In this document: positions 60,449 to 64,000 of the stretch, piece by piece
Layout of the letters: every line of letters begins with the position of its first letter
Numbering within the stretch: position 1 is the stretch's first letter
Assembly (NCBI RefSeq): GCF_001280425.1
Contig: NZ_LIUF01000002.1
Location: 620,001-684,000, forward strand
From: Haloarcula rubripromontorii
GTDB taxonomy: Archaea; Halobacteriota; Halobacteria; Halobacteriales; Haloarculaceae
Reading direction: 5' to 3'
DNA: 64,000 nt
Made by a program: the position numbers and the translations under genes
The notes under the pieces: generated by a model
What the model saw: the letters and a program-made list of their open reading frames with translations, nothing else
Database searches by the model: none
What the model was told of the DNA's origin: nothing

Positions 60449-60460
60449 ATTACGCGTAAT
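60449..60460. repeat. 12-bp perfect palindrome in the boundary region
   Basis: attacgcgtaat is self-complementary, in a low-GC stretch. It could be an operator or insertion remnant; no partner copy was found in the window. Confidence 0.35.
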
Positions 60461-60620
60461 TAGATACGATTATAAGGGGTGGCGTAGATATCCAGCCCGT
60501 TGTTTCCTAAATAAAATCTTCTGTAATTAACCGAATGCGTGAAGACTATGCAATGCATTAAAATGCTAATTCACACTCCAAGTTATCAGCTGTCTCATCA
60601 AGCTCGATGGAATGGGTCGC

Positions 60621-60872
60621 TCAAAATGGTGATTCTGACGTAGTTCTCGAAATGGAGAATGCTGTTGTGTCTCCTAATCTCATATTCGCCGGCAAAGTAC
60701 TGTCTGTTGACAGGTTTGGGAAGCGACCATCACTCAGGACAAGTTGGCTAGGGTTGAAGTACTCAGCGTCCGCTGCGTCTGAAAGTGACTTGACTGATTC
60801 TTCTAGAACTATTAGTTCACGACTGTTGTCTTCAGCCGGGTTTAAATACTTGAAATAGCACGGCGAGGGGTG
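60621..60872 (-). pseudogene. 5'-truncated gene remnant
   Basis: An 83-codon open frame on the minus strand reads like protein: YFKYLNPAEDNSRELIV, LEESVKSLSDAADAEYFNPS, FPNLSTDSTLPANMRLGD. It meets an in-frame stop (60873-60875) just upstream, and its first ATG lies deep inside, so it has no proper start. It looks like the C-terminal part of a lost gene. I do not recognise the family. A complementary plus-strand frame at 60607 is considered a shadow of it. Confidence 0.4.
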
Positions 60873-60921
60873 TCATTAATGATTGCAAAACGCTACGACA
60901 AAAAGTACTCGCTTAGCTCGC

Positions 60922-62127
60922 TCACTCCACACCGGCGTGCTTATCGAGGATAGTCGAAATGCGATCGCGTAGCTCAGATCCGATTTGGGGCCATGTATAC
61001 CGCTGCTCAACCAGTGTTCTGGCGGCGGTGCCGATAGCATGGCGTTTATTAGCGTCGGAAAGTAGCTGATGGATGGCGTTGGCGAATTCTGTCGCGTTGT
61101 CTGAAATGACGATATGCTTCCCGTCTAACGCGTTGATTCCTTCCCTTGCGAGTGGGGTAGCGACGACGGGCCGTCCCAGCGCCATCGCCTCAAGGACTTT
61201 GTTCTGGAGCCCGGATCCGTGTCGCATCGGCGCGACGACGATGTCAGCGCGATCAAGATACTCTGCAGGGTCATTCACGAACCCTGTTACCGTCACGCCC
61301 GGGCGTGCGTCTGTTGATGCGACTCGGTCGCTTGGATCTGTTCCAACGACTTGGAACTCGGCAGTAGGGTACTTGGACCGAATGGTGGGAAAAACTTCCT
61401 CTATAAAGTACAATGCGGCGTCTTCGTTCGGGAAGTAATCCATCTTTCCGAGAAAGACAATCCTTGGATCATTGGGTGCAGTCCTGAATTCATTGGACCC
61501 TCGTCCGATGAGGTCTGGCTTCACGCCGTTCGGGAGGATAGAGAGCGATGAAAAAGACTGCCGACCGGTGACAAAGTTGCGGTCCGCCTCCGTGATAATG
61601 AACGAGTGATCAAAGGAATTCGCGACGGACCGCTCGTACTTCCTGAGTCGCCGCCATTCGACCGGATAGATCGCGCGCCAAAGTCCAGTCGCGTCCTTCG
61701 AGGCTTCGCGATAGGTCCGAGATATCGCGTCTACGAGGTCCGCGGTCACTGGAGGCGACTGACCGAACGCGTACTCGGTCGTCCGAACGTGGTTACAGTG
61801 GAGCAGATCAAACCTGTGGGCGTGATCGTCGAGCCAAGCATCGACCTCATCGAATCTATAATAATGCGTTTGAAGCGGCTTCGAAGAGGCAAGCCCCGGT
61901 AGCGTGTTAAGATAGAATTTGTAGTTGGAATAAGTGAAGAGGTGGATGGCTTCAAACTCCGCTCTGAGCGCCTTGACAGCCGATTCGTCGATTGGTTCTT
62001 GATCGATGACGAGTAATTCAACATCGTGCTCCCGGGCGAGTTCGCGGGCTGTGTAAAACATCCGGAGCTTCGCACCCCCAGTGAGCGGATACGGAAGCCG
62101 AGAACAAAGTACCAGAATACGAGCCAA
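60922..62127 (-). CDS. Glycosyltransferase, family 4 type (GT-B fold)
   Basis: A 401-residue glycosyltransferase. The N-terminal half has ILVLCSRLPYPLTGGAKLRM and LREFEAIHLF-type strands. The C-terminal half has VFLGKMDYFPNEDAALYFIEEV, VTGFVNDPAEYLDRADIVVAPMRHGSG and the nucleotide-sugar-binding LQNKVLEAMALGRPVVATP. The start is uncertain: no ATG fits, since the first in-frame ATG upstream is at 62313; the TTG at 62127 begins exactly at ARILVLCS. GC is lower and codon use differs from the ribosomal genes. Divergent from the next glycosyltransferase. Confidence 0.85.
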   Translation of the reverse strand: MARILVLCSRLPYPLTGGAKLRMFYTARELAREHDVELLVIDQEPIDESAVKALRAEFEAIHLFTYSNYKFYLNTLPGLASSKPLQTHYYRFDEVDAWLDDHAHRFDLLHCNHVRTTEYAFGQSPPVTADLVDAISRTYREASKDATGLWRAIYPVEWRRLRKYERSVANSFDHSFIITEADRNFVTGRQSFSSLSILPNGVKPDLIGRGSNEFRTAPNDPRIVFLGKMDYFPNEDAALYFIEEVFPTIRSKYPTAEFQVVGTDPSDRVASTDARPGVTVTGFVNDPAEYLDRADIVVAPMRHGSGLQNKVLEAMALGRPVVATPLAREGINALDGKHIVISDNATEFANAIHQLLSDANKRHAIGTAARTLVEQRYTWPQIGSELRDRISTILDKHAGVE

Positions 62128-62330
62128 GGTGAGAGAGACTTTGCTGGAGCGGATTATGAGATTTGTGATAGCGATTTCCGTACCGGACCTCCTTCGCGAC
62201 CCTAAACGGCTGATTGTCGGGCTCCGGTTCGAAATCCGAGGATGATACCCTTCCCACAGCGTAAATCTACAGTGAGAGGGACCAGTATCGCATGGACAGA
62301 CATATATTTCCAAAACATCGAACCACCAGT

Positions 62331-63482
62331 ATGCAACTCGCTGTATTTGCTGAGGACTTCTATCCCGCGATCAACGGAGGTGCATTATTACAGTGGAGAA
62401 TCTGCCAGGTCGCTGCACAAGACGGGCACGACGTCACAGTGTTCACGGCGAAGACGAGCGAGACACGATGTTTAAGCCAGGTTGATGGAGTGAAGATTCA
62501 TCGACCAATGCGTGCGAAGCCAGAATCAGCAGAGGGGTATGAACCGCACGCGGTGTTGTACCGGATCGCGTTTTCGCTGTACACGTTCTTTTATGCGTAC
62601 CGCTGGTTTAGTCGGAATGATGTCGACGGGATATATGCGAGTTCCCTCTCCTTACATTGGGTTGCGAAGGTACTCTCTCGGTTCAAAGACGTTCCGGTCG
62701 TGAATTTCGTCGGTGGAACGCCGTCCGCGAGGTCCGAGTTCCAGTGGACGCCGAAATTTTTTCTTGAGCGTCTCAACTTCAGATTCTGGCTGGGGGACTT
62801 CGTCTACTGTCAGGCCTCCCGCGTTGCGAACGTCATCCAAACGGCGGGAAACAACGTCGAAACGACACCCGGTATCGTAAACGCGGAAGCAATCCGCATG
62901 GCCGACAAGTCGAGCGACAGAGAAGCTTTCCGACGCGAATGGGGGTTCGACAGCGACGACATCATTCTCAGCTTCGTAGGCAGGCTCGTCCCTCTAAAGA
63001 ACCCCGACACGGCCCTTGATATCGTCGCCGGTCTTCCCGACCGATATAAACTTGTGGTCGTCGGCGACGGACCGATGTTCGATCAGCTCGAGAATACGGT
63101 CGAACAGTGTGGGCTTTCCGACCGCATTCGCTTTACCGGTGTGTTGGAGCACGATTTGGCACTCGAAACTGTCGCAGCGACGGATGCCGTACTGCTCACG
63201 TCTGATTTCGAATCACATCCGACAGTTGTGTACGAAGGCCTCACGCTGGGGAAGCATGTGTTCGCGACGCCGGTCGGGACAATTCCAGAAACTGACTACC
63301 CACGCCTTCACGCAGGAACGGTCGACGAACTGCCTGAAATAATTCAAGAAACAGAGTGGAAACCACTCGAAACGTACGATGAGGAGGCCCTCGCAAAGTA
63401 TTCTATCGAGTCATCGACGAGAGCAATACTGGAGACCATGGAATCGCTGCGGACGACGCAGCAAAGTAGCGAGGTGGCGTGA
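62331..63482 (+). CDS. Glycosyltransferase, family 4 type (GT-B fold)
   Basis: A 383-residue glycosyltransferase. It starts QLAVFAEDFYPAINGGALLQW and has VGRLVPLKNPDTALDIVAG, VVVGDGPMFDQLENTVEQCG and RIRFTGVLEHDLALETVAATDAVLLTSDFESHPTVVYEGLTLG, all typical of GT4. It probably adds sugars in a surface polysaccharide or glycoprotein pathway, donor unknown. I choose the ATG at 62331 over 62292. The stop overlaps the next gene by 4 nt (GTGA). Confidence 0.88.
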   Translation: MQLAVFAEDFYPAINGGALLQWRICQVAAQDGHDVTVFTAKTSETRCLSQVDGVKIHRPMRAKPESAEGYEPHAVLYRIAFSLYTFFYAYRWFSRNDVDGIYASSLSLHWVAKVLSRFKDVPVVNFVGGTPSARSEFQWTPKFFLERLNFRFWLGDFVYCQASRVANVIQTAGNNVETTPGIVNAEAIRMADKSSDREAFRREWGFDSDDIILSFVGRLVPLKNPDTALDIVAGLPDRYKLVVVGDGPMFDQLENTVEQCGLSDRIRFTGVLEHDLALETVAATDAVLLTSDFESHPTVVYEGLTLGKHVFATPVGTIPETDYPRLHAGTVDELPEIIQETEWKPLETYDEEALAKYSIESSTRAILETMESLRTTQQSSEVA

Positions 63483-64000
63483 GATTGACGGGAAGCGTCG
63501 TTATCAGCCTCGAAGTGGAACTCGGATGGGCAAAACATGACCTCAACGAGTATGACCACCTCAGTGAAGACCGACGCACCGAAACAAGAACGCTGAGTAA
63601 TCTCTTGGACTGGTGTGAATCTGCCGAGGTCCCCATTACGTTTGATGTCGTCGGACATCTTTTGCTTGATGCGTGCGATGGCAACCATGAGGGGCGTCCT
63701 GGTGACGGGTGGTTCGATGCTGATCCGGGGACAGACGTTGAATCCGACCCTCTGTTCTATGCACCGGACATGATCGATGCAATCTGTTCGAGCCCGGTTC
63801 CCCACGACGTATGCACGCACACATTTTCGCACACGCCGTGTGGAGAGGTGACATCGGAAACGGTCGACTGGGAACTGCGACGGGCTCAGGACGCCCACGA
63901 CGAGTTTGGAATCCCGTGGTCGCGGGCGTTCGTCCCACCGCGTCACAGTTCAGCACACGAGCGTGTGCTCAAACAGAACGGTATCGACACGGTTCGCACT
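63479..64000 (+). CDS. Polysaccharide deacetylase family protein, cut by the window end
   Basis: The first 174 residues are visible and remain open at the window end. Features are SVVISLEVELGWAKHDLNEYD, VPITFDVVGHLL, DGWFDADPGTDVESDP, HDVCTHTFSHTPCGE (a DxxH-type metal motif area) and FVPPRHSS. They match the NodB-like deacetylase fold common in haloarchaeal glycan loci, which removes N-acetyl groups. The GTG at 63479 overlaps the stop of the glycosyltransferase, so the two are coupled. It is partial: the 3' end is missing. Confidence 0.78.
   Translation, partial: MRLTGSVVISLEVELGWAKHDLNEYDHLSEDRRTETRTLSNLLDWCESAEVPITFDVVGHLLLDACDGNHEGRPGDGWFDADPGTDVESDPLFYAPDMIDAICSSPVPHDVCTHTFSHTPCGEVTSETVDWELRRAQDAHDEFGIPWSRAFVPPRHSSAHERVLKQNGIDTVRT

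Larger units (their letters stand above)
60058..60921. other. 864-bp AT-richer region with a gene remnant
   Basis: GC falls sharply relative to the ribosomal cluster. It contains a perfect palindrome attacgcgtaat (60449-60460), a short 26-residue open frame (60308-60388), and a decayed minus-strand coding segment (60621-60872). No intact gene is supported. This is the boundary between the conserved chromosome core and a variable region. Confidence 0.6.

Noticed and set aside
60607-60858. 83-residue plus-strand open frame
   Set aside because: It is antisense to the protein-like minus-strand remnant at 60621-60872, lacks a recognisable fold and shows no promoter or Shine-Dalgarno of its own.
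1-64000. CRISPR array, insertion sequence or prophage
   Set aside because: No regularly spaced repeats, transposase, integrase or phage structural genes were recognised in either strand.

Overview
The window is a haloarchaeal chromosome segment, most likely from Haloarcula or a close relative (an inference from recognised proteins; no search was run). The reasons are very acidic proteins, high GC, many leaderless start codons about 27-30 nt after a TATA-like box, a halorhodopsin, a HalX response regulator, the archaeal S10/spc ribosomal super-operon with eL19, eL32, eS4 and the RNase P Rpp29 subunit, and an elongator tRNA-Met with an anticodon-loop intron.

Layout. 1-2.6 kb: HTH protein, aldo/keto reductase, halorhodopsin and a small membrane protein. 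2.7-4 kb: aspartyl-tRNA synthetase of the probably non-discriminating type. 4.2-6.5 kb: ABC permease/ATPase/lipoprotein operon with overlapping ends. 6.6-9.9 kb: Lrp regulator, TrkA-N protein and an APC transporter with a Usp-like tail, meeting the GGGP synthase (lipid biosynthesis) tail to tail with no spacer. 11-17 kb: Rieske protein, topoisomerase I, gatB. 17.3-22.3 kb: a small coiled-coil protein, smc and scpA, followed by an M50 protease. 23.4-27.5 kb: an accessory patch of small haloarchaeal proteins, a probable frameshifted small gene, an FMN-binding protein and a response regulator. 27.7 kb: intron-containing tRNA-Met. 28-34.9 kb: PH-like/coiled-coil protein, DUF5830-like protein, VTT membrane protein, a multi-PAS histidine kinase, a 40-residue zinc-finger protein and a membrane-fused sulfite-oxidase-type molybdoenzyme. 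35-45.2 kb: a small lower-GC gene pair, B12-dependent ribonucleotide reductase, membrane J-domain protein, phosphoglycolate phosphatase, GTPBP1-like GTPase, mch and tandem DUF1508 protein. 45.3-45.6 kb: tRNA-Gly(GCC) with a 16-bp copy of its 3' end 211 bp away. 45.9-60.06 kb: SPOUT-like protein, then 23 ribosomal-cluster genes ending in secY. 60.06-64 kb: an abrupt AT-richer stretch with a gene remnant, two divergent glycosyltransferases and a polysaccharide deacetylase cut by the window end.

How the genes fit together. The ribosomal block is co-directional with stop/start overlaps or very short gaps, so it is probably one or a few polycistronic units ending with the translocon. The AspRS and GatB are complementary halves of the indirect route to Asn-tRNA. 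SMC and ScpA overlap and form a condensin module. The Lrp, TrkA-N and APC genes look like one amino-acid uptake and regulation locus. The last 2 kb look like the edge of a surface polysaccharide or glycan locus.

No CRISPR array, rRNA, recognisable insertion sequence or prophage was seen. The most interesting unexplained parts are the nested hairpin at 40846-40897, the tRNA-Gly 3'-end duplication with adjoining hairpins at 45283-45509, the 60.06-60.9 kb remnant region, and the internal Tat-like segment of the molybdoenzyme.
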